A DNA stretch of 56,651 nt from the NCBI GenBank assembly GCA_018699955.1, contig JABISG010000035.1, positions 1 through 56,651 of the forward strand, read 5' to 3'. Position 1 is the first letter of the stretch; each line of letters opens with the position of its first letter. The position numbers and the translations under genes are program-made. Positions 16,507 to 26,662 of the stretch are shown here, one piece after another. Below the pieces are notes generated by a model. The model saw nothing but the letters and a program-made list of their open reading frames with translations, did not search any database and was not told where the DNA came from. The stretch is from Planctomycetaceae bacterium (GTDB taxonomy: Bacteria > Planctomycetota > Planctomycetia > Planctomycetales > Planctomycetaceae).

Positions 16507-18165
16507 ATGACACGCTCAGCATTTCACCATTTCCGGCAGATAGCCATCGTGCCGCTTATTGCCTGCATCGTCGTCGCTGCCTTGTGTGGCAATAGCTTCG
16601 CAGCGAAGCGGCCGAACATCCTTTTCATCTTCACCGACGATCACGCCGCACACGCCATGAGTGCATACGGATCGAAGGTGAACAAGACGCCCAACCTTGA
16701 TCGCATCGCCAACGAGGGCATGCTGTTTACCAACTGCTACTGCACCAACTCAATTTGCGGACCAAGCCGCGCCGTCATCCTCACCGGCAAGCACAGCCAT
16801 CTCAACGGCTTTCGCCAGAACGGCAACCGTTTCGACGGCAAGCAGCAAACGTTTCCCAAGTTGCTGCAGAAGGTTGGCTATCAAACGGCGATCATCGGTA
16901 AGTGGCATCTGGCGAGTGAACCGACCGGCTTCAACTATCACGAAGTCCTGATTGGCCAAGGGCCGTACTACAATCCGCCGATGCGCAAGAACGGCAAACG
17001 CGTCAAACACACCGGTTACACCACCGAGATCATCACCGACCTCGCGCTCGACTGGCTGAAAGAGGGCCGCGATCAGGACAAACCGTTCATGCTGATGTAC
17101 CAGCACAAAGCGCCGCATCGCAACTGGATGCCGGGTCCGAAGTATCTGAACATGTACGACGACGTCAGCATTCCCGAGCCGGACAATTTGTTCGACAACT
17201 ACGAAGGCCGTGGCACCGCCGCCAGAATGCAGGACATGAGCATCGCCAAGACGATGACACCTCACGACCTCAAACTGGTCAAGCAACGCGGGCTGACACC
17301 CGAACAAACGAAAATCTGGAACGCCGCCTACGAACCGAAGAACAAGAAATTTCGCGAAGCCAAGTTGACCGGCAAAGAACTGATCCGCTGGAAGTATCAA
17401 CGCTACATGAAGGACTACCTGCGCTGCGTGGCCGCCGTCGATGACAACGTGGGCCGCGTGCTCGACTATCTTGAATCGACAGGATTGGCCGAGAATACGT
17501 TGGTTATTTATTCGTCCGATCAGGGATTCTATCTGGGCGATCACGGCTGGTTCGATAAGCGGTTCATGTATGAGGAATCGTACCGCATGCCGATGGCCGC
17601 GCGATGGCCCGGCAAAGTTCAGTCCGGCACGATCAACACCGATCTGGTTTCGAATCTCGACTTCGCCGAAACGTTTCTCGACGTCGCCGGCGTCGATATC
17701 CCCGCCGACATGCAGGGGCAGAGTCTGGTGCCGTTGTTGACTTCCGACAAGAAAGCCGATCCCAAACGCTTGGCCGAACTACGAAAACTGATGGCCGCCA
17801 GCGGCAACGGTTTAGTTCCACCCGGTGCGAATGAGCCGACACCCGGTTGGCGAAACAGCTTGTACTACCACTACTACGAGTTCTATCCCAACCGCCGCGC
17901 CGCCCACGAAGTCCGCCGCCATTACGGCGTCCGCTCGAATCAGTACAAGCTCATTCACTTTTACAACGTTGATGAATGGGAACTGTACGACCTGCAAAAA
18001 GACCCCCGCGAAATGCGCAGCGTCTACGGCGACGCCGCCTACTCCGACGTCGTCAAGACCCTGACAAAAGAAGTGCAGAAACTACAAGACCAGTACGACG
18101 TCCCAGACGACAGCGGCTCGGTCCCGAAGGTGCCGGATCGGTATAAAAAGAAAAAGAAGAAGTAA
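16507..18165 (+). CDS. Secreted sulfatase (type I, formylglycine-dependent)
   Basis: 552 residues from ATG 16507 (GAGG 10-13 bases upstream); the longer in-frame reading from 16312 has no signal peptide and is unlikely. A signal peptide spans residues 1-33. The alkaline-phosphatase-superfamily sulfatase core follows: [12 protein letters not shown] with metal-binding Asp44/Asp45, then CGPSR at 84-88, where Cys84 is the residue converted to formylglycine. [16 protein letters not shown] and [17 protein letters not shown] supply further active-site residues. The C-terminus has the [12 protein letters not shown] motif and a poly-Lys end. Planctomycetes carry many such enzymes for sulfated polysaccharides; the substrate here is unknown. 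Confidence 0.95.
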   Translation: MTRSAFHHFRQIAIVPLIACIVVAALCGNSFAAKRPNILFIFTDDHAAHAMSAYGSKVNKTPNLDRIANEGMLFTNCYCTNSICGPSRAVILTGKHSHLNGFRQNGNRFDGKQQTFPKLLQKVGYQTAIIGKWHLASEPTGFNYHEVLIGQGPYYNPPMRKNGKRVKHTGYTTEIITDLALDWLKEGRDQDKPFMLMYQHKAPHRNWMPGPKYLNMYDDVSIPEPDNLFDNYEGRGTAARMQDMSIAKTMTPHDLKLVKQRGLTPEQTKIWNAAYEPKNKKFREAKLTGKELIRWKYQRYMKDYLRCVAAVDDNVGRVLDYLESTGLAENTLVIYSSDQGFYLGDHGWFDKRFMYEESYRMPMAARWPGKVQSGTINTDLVSNLDFAETFLDVAGVDIPADMQGQSLVPLLTSDKKADPKRLAELRKLMAASGNGLVPPGANEPTPGWRNSLYYHYYEFYPNRRAAHEVRRHYGVRSNQYKLIHFYNVDEWELYDLQKDPREMRSVYGDAAYSDVVKTLTKEVQKLQDQYDVPDDSGSVPKVPDRYKKKKKK

Positions 18166-18186
18166 CCGAGTGCGGGGGAGCAAAAA

Positions 18187-18213
18187 GGCGAGCGGGGGGT
18201 GTAAACCCCCTGG
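18187..18213. repeat. Intergenic palindrome, family B copy 3
   Basis: GGCGAGC followed by GGGGG-TGTAAA-CCCCC and TGG. It matches the 15222-15290 elements in pattern (GAGC-G-rich arm, TGTNAA loop, C-rich arm). It lies 22 bases after the sulfatase stop and is followed by CACCTTTTG, so it may also act as a terminator. Confidence 0.55.
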
Positions 18214-18241
18214 CACCTTTTGATCTATGGTGGATCTCTGA

Positions 18242-18721
18242 ATGAGCGAAGCGGAAGAACAACACGAGCGTCCGCATTTCCTCGTAGCGAAACCGGCTGG
18301 ACAGATTCCGAGCAAGTCGAGCTCGGTCCACCTGCATTACGAAGACAAGGAATTCAGATGCAATGACTGCGGCAAGACGGAAGTCTGGACGGCCCAAGAG
18401 CAGCAAAGGTGTTTTGAAGTCGAGAAACGTTCGTATTACACGACTGCAACCCGATGCGCGGATTGTCGTCGAAAGCGCAGACAACGTGAAAGTCCGCCGC
18501 GAGGATTCGACGAGCGTCTCAGTCGCGAGGATGCGAGTGCAATCAAGAAAGTCGTGCGATCGCTTCCAGGTATCGATCCTCGCATATTTTCAGCAAATCT
18601 AACTGATGACGGTACGGTCGAAGTCTTGTGTGGCGGTGCCAGCATCGGCGATTTCTTGATCCTGAAATTTGACGACCCAGATTGGGTGTTGCAGTCGCGT
18701 GAACCGCGACTGTTTTCATAA
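18242..18721 (+). CDS. Zinc-ribbon (zf-trcl type) protein
   Basis: 159 residues. Residues 32-80 match the probable zinc-binding domain family: YEDKEFRCNDCGKTEVWTAQEQ, then RCADCRRKRR, with Cys40/Cys43 and Cys72/Cys75 as the ligand pairs. The C-terminal half has an acidic strand-helix part without motifs. No signal peptide. The role is unknown; nucleic acid or protein binding is possible. It lies between the sulfatase and the large heme protein, all on the same strand. Confidence 0.8.
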   Translation: MSEAEEQHERPHFLVAKPAGQIPSKSSSVHLHYEDKEFRCNDCGKTEVWTAQEQQRCFEVEKRSYYTTATRCADCRRKRRQRESPPRGFDERLSREDASAIKKVVRSLPGIDPRIFSANLTDDGTVEVLCGGASIGDFLILKFDDPDWVLQSREPRLFS

Positions 18722-18789
18722 TGATCGGCAAGCGTAAATCGACATTTCGAGTAATTCGAAAAACGGCGTAACTCCCCCGGAGACAACAC

Positions 18790-21700
18790 ATGCGGTTTTC
18801 AACAACGTTTGCAATTCTTCTCGCATTGGTCGCCTCTTCAACCGCCACCGCCGAAGACCTCACCCTCTCCACTTGGAAGACCACTCGGCTCAACGATGTC
18901 TTCTACTCCGAAGGAGCCGGGGTCGGGGACTTCAACAAGGATGGCAAGACCGATGTGGTCTCCGGGCCGTTCTGGTATGCGGGGCCGGATTTCAAGAAAC
19001 GGCACGTCTACTACGAACCCAAACCGTTCAATCCGCTGGGATACTCCGACAACTTCTTCGCCTACAGCGAAGACTTCAACGGCGACGGCTGGGAAGACAT
19101 CCTGATTATCGGTTTTCCCGGCAAGGATGCGTCGTGGTTCGAGAACCCGCAAGGGAAGGACCGCTTCTGGACTCGTCACAAAGTATTCGACACCGTCGAT
19201 AACGAGTCGCCGCAGTATGTCGATTTGACTGGCGACGGCCGGCGCGAAATCGTCTGCAGCACCGGTGGAGTGTTTGGCTTCATCGAGCCGAATCGCGTTG
19301 CTCCGGAAAAACCGTGGAAGTTCCGCCCCATCTCCGGCAAAGCGACCGGTGGGCGATTCGTCCACGGCTTGGGAATTGGCGACGTCAACGGCGATGGTCG
19401 GGCCGACCTGTTGGAGAAGAGCGGCTGGTGGGAACAACCCGCGTCACTCAACGGCGACCCGGCGTGGAAGAAACATCCCGTACAGTTTTCCGGCCCCGGC
19501 GGAGCGCAAATGTTCGCGTACGATTTCGACGGCGACGGCGACAACGACGTGTTGACATCGCTGGCCGCCCACGGTTTCGGCCTCGCCTGGTACGAACAGA
19601 CAAAAGGCGATGACGGCATCGCCTTCGAACAGCATCTCATTACCGGCAAGACGCCCGGCGAAAATCGCTACGGTGTCGCGTTTTCCGAACTGCACGGCGT
19701 CGATCTCGTCGATATGGACGGCGACGGCCTGAAAGACATCGTCACCGGCAAACGCTACTGGTCACACGGCCCCGGCAAGAGTGACCACTTCGACCGCAAC
19801 GACCCGCCGGTGGTCTACTGGTTCAAGACAGTCCGTAAGAAGCAGCCCGCAGCTCAAGGAAATGTCGATTTCGTCCCGCATCTGATTCACAACGAATCGG
19901 GCGTCGGTGTCGAAGTGAAAGCCCGCGACATCAACGGCGATGGATTGCCGGATGTGATTGTGGGGAACAAAAAAGGGACGTTCATCCACATTCAGTCCCG
20001 TCGCAAAGTTGCCAAAGCCGAATGGCTGCGGGCGCAACCAATCGCTCGTGAGCAACTGGCAAAGCCGACGAAAGATGGACTCGCCCGAGCCGAAGGGTTG
20101 CAGCCAAAAGAAGCCGCCAAAGCGATGACTGCGCCGGCAGGTTTTCAAGTACAACTTGCAGCGGGCGAGCCGCAGGTTCATCAACCGGTTGCGTTGGCGA
20201 TTGATGAACGCGGACGCGTGTGGGTCGCCGAAGCCTACACGTACCCAAAGCGCGCACCGGAAGGTGAAGGTAAAGATCGCATCATTATTCTGGAAGATAA
20301 GGACGGCGACGGTTCGCTGGAATCGCGGAAGGTGTTCATTGAGGGATTGAACCTCGTCAGCGGCATGCAGGTGGGATTCGGCGGCGTGTGGGTTGGGGCG
20401 GCACCGTATTTGATGTTCATTCCCGATGCCGACCGCGACGACAAGCCCGATGGCCCGCCGCAGATTCTGCTCGATGGCTTCGGTTACCAGGATACGCACG
20501 AAACGCTTAACGCATTCATCTGGGGTCCGGACGGTTGGTTGTACGGCTGCCACGGCGTGTTTACGTATTCCAAAGTCGGCAAACCGGGGACTCCCGACGA
20601 AGAACGAACGCCGTTGAACGCCGGCGTTTGGCGGTATCATCCGACGCGACACGAATTCGAAATGTTCGCCCGCGGCACCAGTAACCCGTGGGGTGTCGAT
20701 TTCAACGATCACGGGCAGGCATTCGTCACCGCCTGCGTGATTCCGCATCTGTTTCACATCATTCAGGGCGCGCGATATCACCGGCAGGGGGGCCAGCACT
20801 ACAACCCGTATGTCTACGACGACATCAAGACGATTGCCGACCATGCCCATTACGCGGGTAATATTCGCGACCACGCCTGGTGGGGACGCGACGAGGCAGT
20901 CTCCCACGACACCACCGACAAAGCGGGTGGCGGACATGCCCATTGCGGCGCGATGATCTACCTCGGCGACAACTGGCCCGACCAATATCGCAACAGCATT
21001 TTCATGTCGAACATTCACGGCAACCGCGTGAACAACGACATCCTCGAACGCGAAGGCTCGGGCTACGTCGGCCGGCACGGTGCTGATTTTCTGTTCGCCA
21101 ACGACCGCTGGTTCCGTGGTATCAACTTGAAGTACGGACCGGACGGCGGCGTCTACATGATCGACTGGTACGACAAGAACGCCTGCCACCGAGGCAACGC
21201 CGAAATCTGGGATCGCACCAACGGTCGCGTCTACAAAATCACCTACGGCGAAACCAAGTCGGTGAAGGTGGACCTCTCGAAACTGAGCGACACCGAACTG
21301 GTCGAACTGCAGCTGCATCGCAACGACTGGTACGTCCGCACCGCCCGCCGACTGCTGCAGGAACGCGCGGCACAAGGCAAGCTCGGCGGAAACGACGTCG
21401 TCAACGGTTTGCAGAGCATTCTCGAAAACAATCCCGATGTCACCCGCAAACTGCGGGCGTTGTGGACGTTGCACGTTATTGGCGAGCTGGACGACAAATT
21501 TGTTGCCGGCTTGCTGAACAGTGACGAAGAATACGTGCGAGCCTGGGCAGTCCAACTGCTGTTGGAAGATGGGAAAGTTTCACTGCCAATTCTGCAGAAG
21601 CTGGCATCGGTGGCGATTACCGAATCCTCGGCCGTCGTACGTTTGTATCTCGCCTCGGCATTGCAGCGGTTGCCGCTCGAATCGCGATGGGAACTCGCCG

Positions 21701-23475
21701 CCGGCCTGATGGAGCATGGCGAAGACGCCGGCGACCACAATCTGCCGTTGATGATCTGGTACGGCATTGAGCCGCTGGTCATCGAGAAGCCGCAGTTTGC
21801 ATTGGCGCTGGCGCGATCGACGAAGATTCCCCTGCTGACGCGACACATTGTCCGCCGTGCGGCGGTTGATCCGGTTGCCGTCGATGTGGCATTGACCTTA
21901 CTAGGAGAGGTGAGCGATGAGTCGGCACAATTGGTGATGCTTGAAGAAATCCGAAAGGTTGTCGCGACGCGGGCGAATCTCAAGATGCCGAAATCATGGG
22001 GCGGGGTTTACAAGAAGCTGTCGCAGAGCAAGACCGCCGCCGTTCGCGAACATGCACAGTTCATTACGGTCAAGTTCGGCGACAAGTCGATCTTTCCCGC
22101 GCTGCGCGAGATTGTCGCCGACACCAAGGCGGCTGATTCGTCGCGCACGCAAGCGCTCAGTGCACTACTCGACGGTCGCGATGCCGAGCTGCCGACTCTG
22201 ATGCACCGTTTGCTGGATGACGGCAAGCTGCGCGGGCCGGCGCTGCGCGGGTTGGCGAGATTCGATCACCGCGATACGCCCAAACAGATTCTCTCCCGTT
22301 ACAAGAAGTATAGCGCCGACGAACGCGGCGACGCCGTGCTGACGCTCGCATCGCGGAAAACGTATGCGCTCGAATTGCTCGATGCCATGACAGCCGGCAC
22401 CGTCCCCCGCAATGACATGTCGGCCTTCACCGTCCGGCAGCTGCAGCGTTCTGACGACAAGGAATTGCTGGCGAAATTGAATTCCGTCTGGGGACAAATC
22501 CGTTCGACCTCAGCAGACAAGGTCAAGCGAATCGCCGGCTTCAAGAAGGCACTGCTTCCCAAGACGCTGGCGTCAGCCGATTTGCCGCATGGCCGGGAGT
22601 TATTCAAAGAGACGTGCGCGAAATGTCACAAGCTGTTCGGTGACGGCGGCAAGATCGGTCCAGACATTACCGGCAGCAATCGCCGTAACCTCGATTATCT
22701 GTTGGAGAACATGCTCGACCCGAGCGCAGTCGTCGGTCGCGATTACCTGATGACAACCATCGCCACCACAGGCGGCCGCGTGTTGTCCGGGTTAATTGTG
22801 TTGGAGAATGAATCGGCGTTAACACTGCAGACGGTCAACGAGAAAGTCGTCGTCGCACTTGATGACATTGAAGTCCGCAAGAAGTCGAAGATCTCGATGA
22901 TGCCCGAAGGCCAGTTGGACAAACTCAAACCGAACGACATCCGCGATCTGGTCGCCTATCTCGGTAGCCCGTCGCAAATCCCGTTACCGGGCGAACTGCC
23001 GCCGCTCGACGCCAAGACCGGCCGCGTCACCGGTGCCATTGAAGGCGAGACAATGAAGGTCGTCGGCAAGAGCAGTGGCAACGCCCGATCTCAGAAAATG
23101 CGGGAGTTTGGCAACAACAAGTGGAGCAACGCCGATCATCTGTGGTGGACCGGTGGCAAACCGGGCGACAAGCTTACGCTGGAAATCACAGTCCCCACAG
23201 CCGGCGAATACGAACTGTACGCCGCGATGACGAAGGCACGCGATTACGGTATCGTGCAGTTGGCACTCGACGGCAAGACAATCGGCCGCCCGGTCGATCT
23301 CTTCAACGCCGCCGCCGTCATTCCCACCGGTCCGATTTCGTTCGGCACACACGAATTAACCATCGGCAAACACCGTTTGACATTCGAAATCGTCGGTGCC
23401 AATCCCAAAGCAGTGAAGGCGTACATGTTCGGCCTGGATTACGTTTTCCCGGCCCGACAAACGAAACCCAAATAG
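18790..23475 (+). CDS. Giant secreted PVC-type heme-binding protein with VCBS repeats, dehydrogenase-like propeller and HEAT repeats
   Basis: 1561 residues from ATG 18790 (GGAG 9-12 bases upstream) with a signal peptide of about 22 residues. Residues 45-395 carry seven FG-GAP/VCBS blades, each with a calcium-type DxNGDG or DxDGDG motif. Residues about 445-820 match the planctomycete membrane-bound dehydrogenase-like propeller (ALAIDERGRVWVAEAYTYP; WGPDGWLYGCHG). About 830-1260 is HEAT-like helical. About 1263-1400 is the PVC-type heme domain: CAKCH at 1276-1280, then GGKIGPDITGSNR. About 1405-1560 is a beta-rich, carbohydrate-binding-like module (PTAGEYELYAAMTKA). Such proteins are typical of planctomycetes and verrucomicrobia and are suspected in extracellular sugar oxidation; the substrate is unproven. 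A sulfatase lies 625 bp upstream. Confidence 0.93.
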   Translation: MRFSTTFAILLALVASSTATAEDLTLSTWKTTRLNDVFYSEGAGVGDFNKDGKTDVVSGPFWYAGPDFKKRHVYYEPKPFNPLGYSDNFFAYSEDFNGDGWEDILIIGFPGKDASWFENPQGKDRFWTRHKVFDTVDNESPQYVDLTGDGRREIVCSTGGVFGFIEPNRVAPEKPWKFRPISGKATGGRFVHGLGIGDVNGDGRADLLEKSGWWEQPASLNGDPAWKKHPVQFSGPGGAQMFAYDFDGDGDNDVLTSLAAHGFGLAWYEQTKGDDGIAFEQHLITGKTPGENRYGVAFSELHGVDLVDMDGDGLKDIVTGKRYWSHGPGKSDHFDRNDPPVVYWFKTVRKKQPAAQGNVDFVPHLIHNESGVGVEVKARDINGDGLPDVIVGNKKGTFIHIQSRRKVAKAEWLRAQPIAREQLAKPTKDGLARAEGLQPKEAAKAMTAPAGFQVQLAAGEPQVHQPVALAIDERGRVWVAEAYTYPKRAPEGEGKDRIIILEDKDGDGSLESRKVFIEGLNLVSGMQVGFGGVWVGAAPYLMFIPDADRDDKPDGPPQILLDGFGYQDTHETLNAFIWGPDGWLYGCHGVFTYSKVGKPGTPDEERTPLNAGVWRYHPTRHEFEMFARGTSNPWGVDFNDHGQAFVTACVIPHLFHIIQGARYHRQGGQHYNPYVYDDIKTIADHAHYAGNIRDHAWWGRDEAVSHDTTDKAGGGHAHCGAMIYLGDNWPDQYRNSIFMSNIHGNRVNNDILEREGSGYVGRHGADFLFANDRWFRGINLKYGPDGGVYMIDWYDKNACHRGNAEIWDRTNGRVYKITYGETKSVKVDLSKLSDTELVELQLHRNDWYVRTARRLLQERAAQGKLGGNDVVNGLQSILENNPDVTRKLRALWTLHVIGELDDKFVAGLLNSDEEYVRAWAVQLLLEDGKVSLPILQKLASVAITESSAVVRLYLASALQRLPLESRWELAAGLMEHGEDAGDHNLPLMIWYGIEPLVIEKPQFALALARSTKIPLLTRHIVRRAAVDPVAVDVALTLLGEVSDESAQLVMLEEIRKVVATRANLKMPKSWGGVYKKLSQSKTAAVREHAQFITVKFGDKSIFPALREIVADTKAADSSRTQALSALLDGRDAELPTLMHRLLDDGKLRGPALRGLARFDHRDTPKQILSRYKKYSADERGDAVLTLASRKTYALELLDAMTAGTVPRNDMSAFTVRQLQRSDDKELLAKLNSVWGQIRSTSADKVKRIAGFKKALLPKTLASADLPHGRELFKETCAKCHKLFGDGGKIGPDITGSNRRNLDYLLENMLDPSAVVGRDYLMTTIATTGGRVLSGLIVLENESALTLQTVNEKVVVALDDIEVRKKSKISMMPEGQLDKLKPNDIRDLVAYLGSPSQIPLPGELPPLDAKTGRVTGAIEGETMKVVGKSSGNARSQKMREFGNNKWSNADHLWWTGGKPGDKLTLEITVPTAGEYELYAAMTKARDYGIVQLALDGKTIGRPVDLFNAAAVIPTGPISFGTHELTIGKHRLTFEIVGANPKAVKAYMFGLDYVFPARQTKPK

Positions 23476-23516
23476 CCCGCCGCTCCGGTGGCGGCTGAGT
23501 ATTCGCCTGGGACAAA

Positions 23517-25166
23517 TTATTTTCCAGCGCGCAAACGGCCCAGTGTCTCGCGCGCGTCTTTGACGATGTCCGCCGACGGGAAATCGTCGATGATCGCTTG
23601 CAGTGTGGCTTCGGCCTTTTCGCCCGGCAGGTACTCCAGCACGTGGATCACGCGGGCCATTCGGCGGATGTCGGCCGACGAGAACCGCGGCGTCTCTTCG
23701 GCCCCGGTCAAGATGCGGCGGATGCGGAACCGCACCTCGGCGGAATTCGTTCCCTTCGCCGCTTTCAGCAACAGCGGCCGGGCGATCTCGCGCAGCTTCT
23801 GAAGTTGCTGCGTCGCGCGAAAACGGACGACGAAATCCTCGTGTTCCAGATCGGCAATCAACTGCTGAATGCGTTCGGCCTGCACCGGCCGCACGATTGA
23901 TTCGATGCGACCATTCAGCAAATTGGCTGCGGCTTGATCATGCAATCGCAGTTGTCCGATGGCGCGATACGCATTCGACGCGCTGACCGCCGCCAACTCG
24001 TTCCATAGCGTCTCGAACGATTCGGCATCGAGCGCTTGCTTTGCAAGAAACGTTTTCTGAACGGTGTTCATGTCCCAGATGAGCACGGTCCGATCGAAAC
24101 TTCCCGAGGCGACGCGTGCGCTGTCTGACGAAACATCCAAGGTGGAAATCGGCCCGGTGTGGCCCGTATATGTGTGGACTTCTTTCCCCGTTGCGATTTC
24201 CCACACGCGAACCGAACCGTCGGCACTTCCCGATGTCAGAAATCGCCCATCGGGTGAAAAGCAAAGAGCGAGTACGCGGCGGGAATGTCCGGCGAGTTTG
24301 AACACGGGGCGTTCGCCGGCCACTTCCCACACTACGATCCGATGCTCGACCTTGTCGCGACCGGTTCGGTTGCTGGTGGCGGCGGCAACAGTTCGCCCGT
24401 TAACCGCGAACGCCATCGCTCCCGGTATGCCAGTCTTGCTATCAAGTTGTGCAAGCAATCTACCGTTGTTCACATCAAGCAACCTGAGCATCGTTGACCG
24501 TTGGCTTTTCTGCGCGAGCTGCTGGCGGCCATCGGGAGAAAACGCGAATCGATAACTGACATCGATGACCGACCGCCCCACTTCCGCGCCGTTTGTCAAA
24601 TCGAACGTGCGGACAATGTCATTCTTCTGAAATTGATCAACAAGGCTGATCGTGCGACCGCCGGGCATTAGAGAGAACTGGCCGCGTCCTCCCGGCAAGC
24701 TCCGCACGAGTTGCCCCGTGGCGACATTCCACACTTGTGTTCCCTGCGGATGATTTGGCGTAGCGGAAATCAATCTGGTCGAATCGGCGGAAAATGCCAT
24801 CGATGACAGCGGTTGGCTCAGCGCCGCGAACGAGCGGATCAGCTTTCCGGTGGCCGCATCCCAGATGCGAATCCGACGTCGAGCCGACGGATCGCCCGGC
24901 TCTCCACGAGTCGCTAGCAGTTTGTTGTCGGGCGAAAAGACGGCCCCGCGAACACTGGAGGGAAGCTTGAAGCCGACAGGTCGCTCGCTGGACTGGCGGA
25001 TTGTTCCCGCGCGGGCCAACGCACCGGCCGGCAGCACGTCGCCGAAGACGTCGATCCGATCCGCACCGAATGCCCCGGCTGAATGCGAGGCAACAGCCAA
25101 CGCGACCGCCACGGCGAGCAGAGGCCGACTATTCTGATGCACTCGTGTTACCCGCAACAAACTCAT
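23517..25166 (-). CDS. Exported WD40-repeat protein
   Basis: 549 residues from ATG 25166; the frame is open to 25253 but only the later start gives a proper signal peptide (LLAVAVALAVASHSAGA). Residues about 60-370 contain WD40 blades: VFSPDNKLLATRG-RIRIWDAATGKL, AFSADSTRLIS-TQVWNVATGQL, CFSPDGRFLTSGSADGSVRVWEIATGKEV, DVSSDSARVASGSFDRTVLIWDM. The C-terminal 170 residues form a helical ARM/HEAT-like tail (VVRFRATQQLQKL; LLLKAAKGTNSAEVRFRIRRIL) frequent in planctomycete WD40 proteins. The role is presumably scaffolding. Convergent with the large heme protein, 41 bases apart. Confidence 0.9.
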   Translation of the reverse strand: MSLLRVTRVHQNSRPLLAVAVALAVASHSAGAFGADRIDVFGDVLPAGALARAGTIRQSSERPVGFKLPSSVRGAVFSPDNKLLATRGEPGDPSARRRIRIWDAATGKLIRSFAALSQPLSSMAFSADSTRLISATPNHPQGTQVWNVATGQLVRSLPGGRGQFSLMPGGRTISLVDQFQKNDIVRTFDLTNGAEVGRSVIDVSYRFAFSPDGRQQLAQKSQRSTMLRLLDVNNGRLLAQLDSKTGIPGAMAFAVNGRTVAAATSNRTGRDKVEHRIVVWEVAGERPVFKLAGHSRRVLALCFSPDGRFLTSGSADGSVRVWEIATGKEVHTYTGHTGPISTLDVSSDSARVASGSFDRTVLIWDMNTVQKTFLAKQALDAESFETLWNELAAVSASNAYRAIGQLRLHDQAAANLLNGRIESIVRPVQAERIQQLIADLEHEDFVVRFRATQQLQKLREIARPLLLKAAKGTNSAEVRFRIRRILTGAEETPRFSSADIRRMARVIHVLEYLPGEKAEATLQAIIDDFPSADIVKDARETLGRLRAGK

Positions 25167-25612
25167 CGCCTGCCATTCCCGTGTGCCAGCATTCAAATCA
25201 AGAAACCGCCCTACCGAAAGAATATTGACGAAAAAGGGACGCTCGGTGGTCACAATTGGTTCCCCGCCCCGCCACCTTCATCTTATCCCTGCAGCAAACC
25301 GGCGACCAATTGGTCGTCGGGAAATTAGAATCTTGAATTCTCCGAAGCTGGACAGGTACCGGTCAATCGGTCGATCCAATATGCAGGCCCACTGCACAAT
25401 TGATCCAATGAGGCCGTTCGGCAAATCACCTGCTGGAAGAACTTCAGAGCAATTTCGCCGTCGTCGTCCCGAAAATTTCTGAATAAGAGGCTACTGACCA
25501 AATTTTCGTCAGAACTTGACCGGAGCAGCCGTCCTAAATTAGACTGCGGTTTTGGTTTGTATCAACAAGCTTGCGGGCGGATTTTGCGCAATCTGCGGGG
25601 AGCAGTCGGTTC
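25167..25612. other. Intergenic region between WD40 and metallophosphoesterase genes
   Basis: 446 bases with no gene recognised. It must contain divergent promoters. The only clear one is at 25516-25545. The half nearer the WD40 gene shows nothing specific. Confidence 0.5.
25516..25545 (+). promoter_or_regulatory. Candidate sigma-70-type promoter of the metallophosphoesterase gene
   Basis: TTGACC (25516-25521), 18-base spacer, TAGACT (25540-25545), about 68 bases upstream of the TTG start at 25613. Each hexamer differs from the consensus by one or two bases. Confidence 0.5.
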
Positions 25613-26353
25613 TTGAGAGCGATCATCAGCGACATACATGGAAATCTTGAGGGATTGGAAGCGGTCCTCGCCGATATCAAATCGCAGGGAATCGAAGAGA
25701 TTTACTGCCTGGGTGATATCGTCGGTTACGGCCCCAACCCCCGCGAGTGCATCGATTTGGTCATGCAGTGCAAAGCTTGCCTGCTTGGCAATCACGATCA
25801 GGGCGCGTTGTTCGATCCGGAAGGGTTCAATTCCGGTGCGGAACGGGCAATTTTCTGGACGCGCAAGATGCTCGAGACCGGTGACCCGGCCGGCAACGAA
25901 CGTCGCTGGGAGTTCCTCGGCGAATTGCCGCGAATGATTCGCGACGGGGACTACCTTTTTGTCCACGGGTCGGCACGCAATCCGCTCAACGAGTACGTGT
26001 TTCCCGAAGACATCTACAATCAACGAAAAATGGAGCGGATCTTTTCGCTCGTCGATAAGTACTGTTTTCAGGGCCACACGCACATTCCCGGTGTATTCAC
26101 CGAGGATCTGAACTTTTTGGCCCCCGAAGACATCGACTTCAAGTACACGCTGGGCAACAAGAAGGTGCTGGTTAACGTCGGCTCGGTCGGGCAACCTCGC
26201 AACGGCGATAATCGGTCGTCCTACGTGATTTTGAACGACAGCGAGATTCGCTTTCAGCGGGTCAGCTACGAGTTGGAAAAAACGGCCGAGAAGATCTACG
26301 CCATTCCGGAGCTTGATAACTTTCTCGGAGAACGGCTTCGCGACGGACGATAA
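25613..26353 (+). CDS. Metallophosphoesterase (calcineurin-like)
   Basis: 246 residues when started at TTG 25613; GGGGAG lies about 10 bases upstream and the start places the first motif, SDIHGN, at residues 6-11 as in relatives. The full set of metal ligands is visible: [22 protein letters not shown] and GHTHIPG. This is the YfcE/diadenosine-tetraphosphatase-like compact family with a C-terminal [12 protein letters not shown] block. It hydrolyses some phosphodiester or phosphoester; the substrate cannot be inferred. No signal peptide. Upstream of yidC on the same strand but 309 bases apart. Confidence 0.9.
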   Translation: MRAIISDIHGNLEGLEAVLADIKSQGIEEIYCLGDIVGYGPNPRECIDLVMQCKACLLGNHDQGALFDPEGFNSGAERAIFWTRKMLETGDPAGNERRWEFLGELPRMIRDGDYLFVHGSARNPLNEYVFPEDIYNQRKMERIFSLVDKYCFQGHTHIPGVFTEDLNFLAPEDIDFKYTLGNKKVLVNVGSVGQPRNGDNRSSYVILNDSEIRFQRVSYELEKTAEKIYAIPELDNFLGERLRDGR

Positions 26354-26662
26354 GTCACCGAATGTGTCCGCGCCGGTGGGGCAATAACCCGGGTGTTTGG
26401 TTATACTGGGCCGCCGAGAGCGAAAGACACCGAAGAATTTCCATCTTGCGGCGAATTGAGTCCAGGGACTCGTCAACAGCCGGCAGGACCAAGCCGTGGG
26501 GCTTCCGGGTGTGCATCAAGCTCACGAGGCTTGTATTCCGCGTAAATGCTACTAATCTCGTACTTTCCAGCTGAATGCTGCCGGCTGATCGCTGACAGCT
26601 TCAAAACACCGTGGTTCTCTTGTGCCGTTACGACGGCCCCTATGTAAACAGACCAAATCGTC
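26354..26662. other. Intergenic region upstream of yidC
   Basis: About 309 bases without a recognisable gene. A TATACT at 26402-26407 could be a -10 element, but there is no good -35 at the right distance. The sequence shortly before the yidC ATG has no strong ribosome-binding site. Confidence 0.4.

Noticed and set aside
19762..21555. 597-codon open frame on the minus strand
   Set aside because: Wholly antisense to the large PVC-type protein; no motif or start signal, and the plus strand has clear domains.
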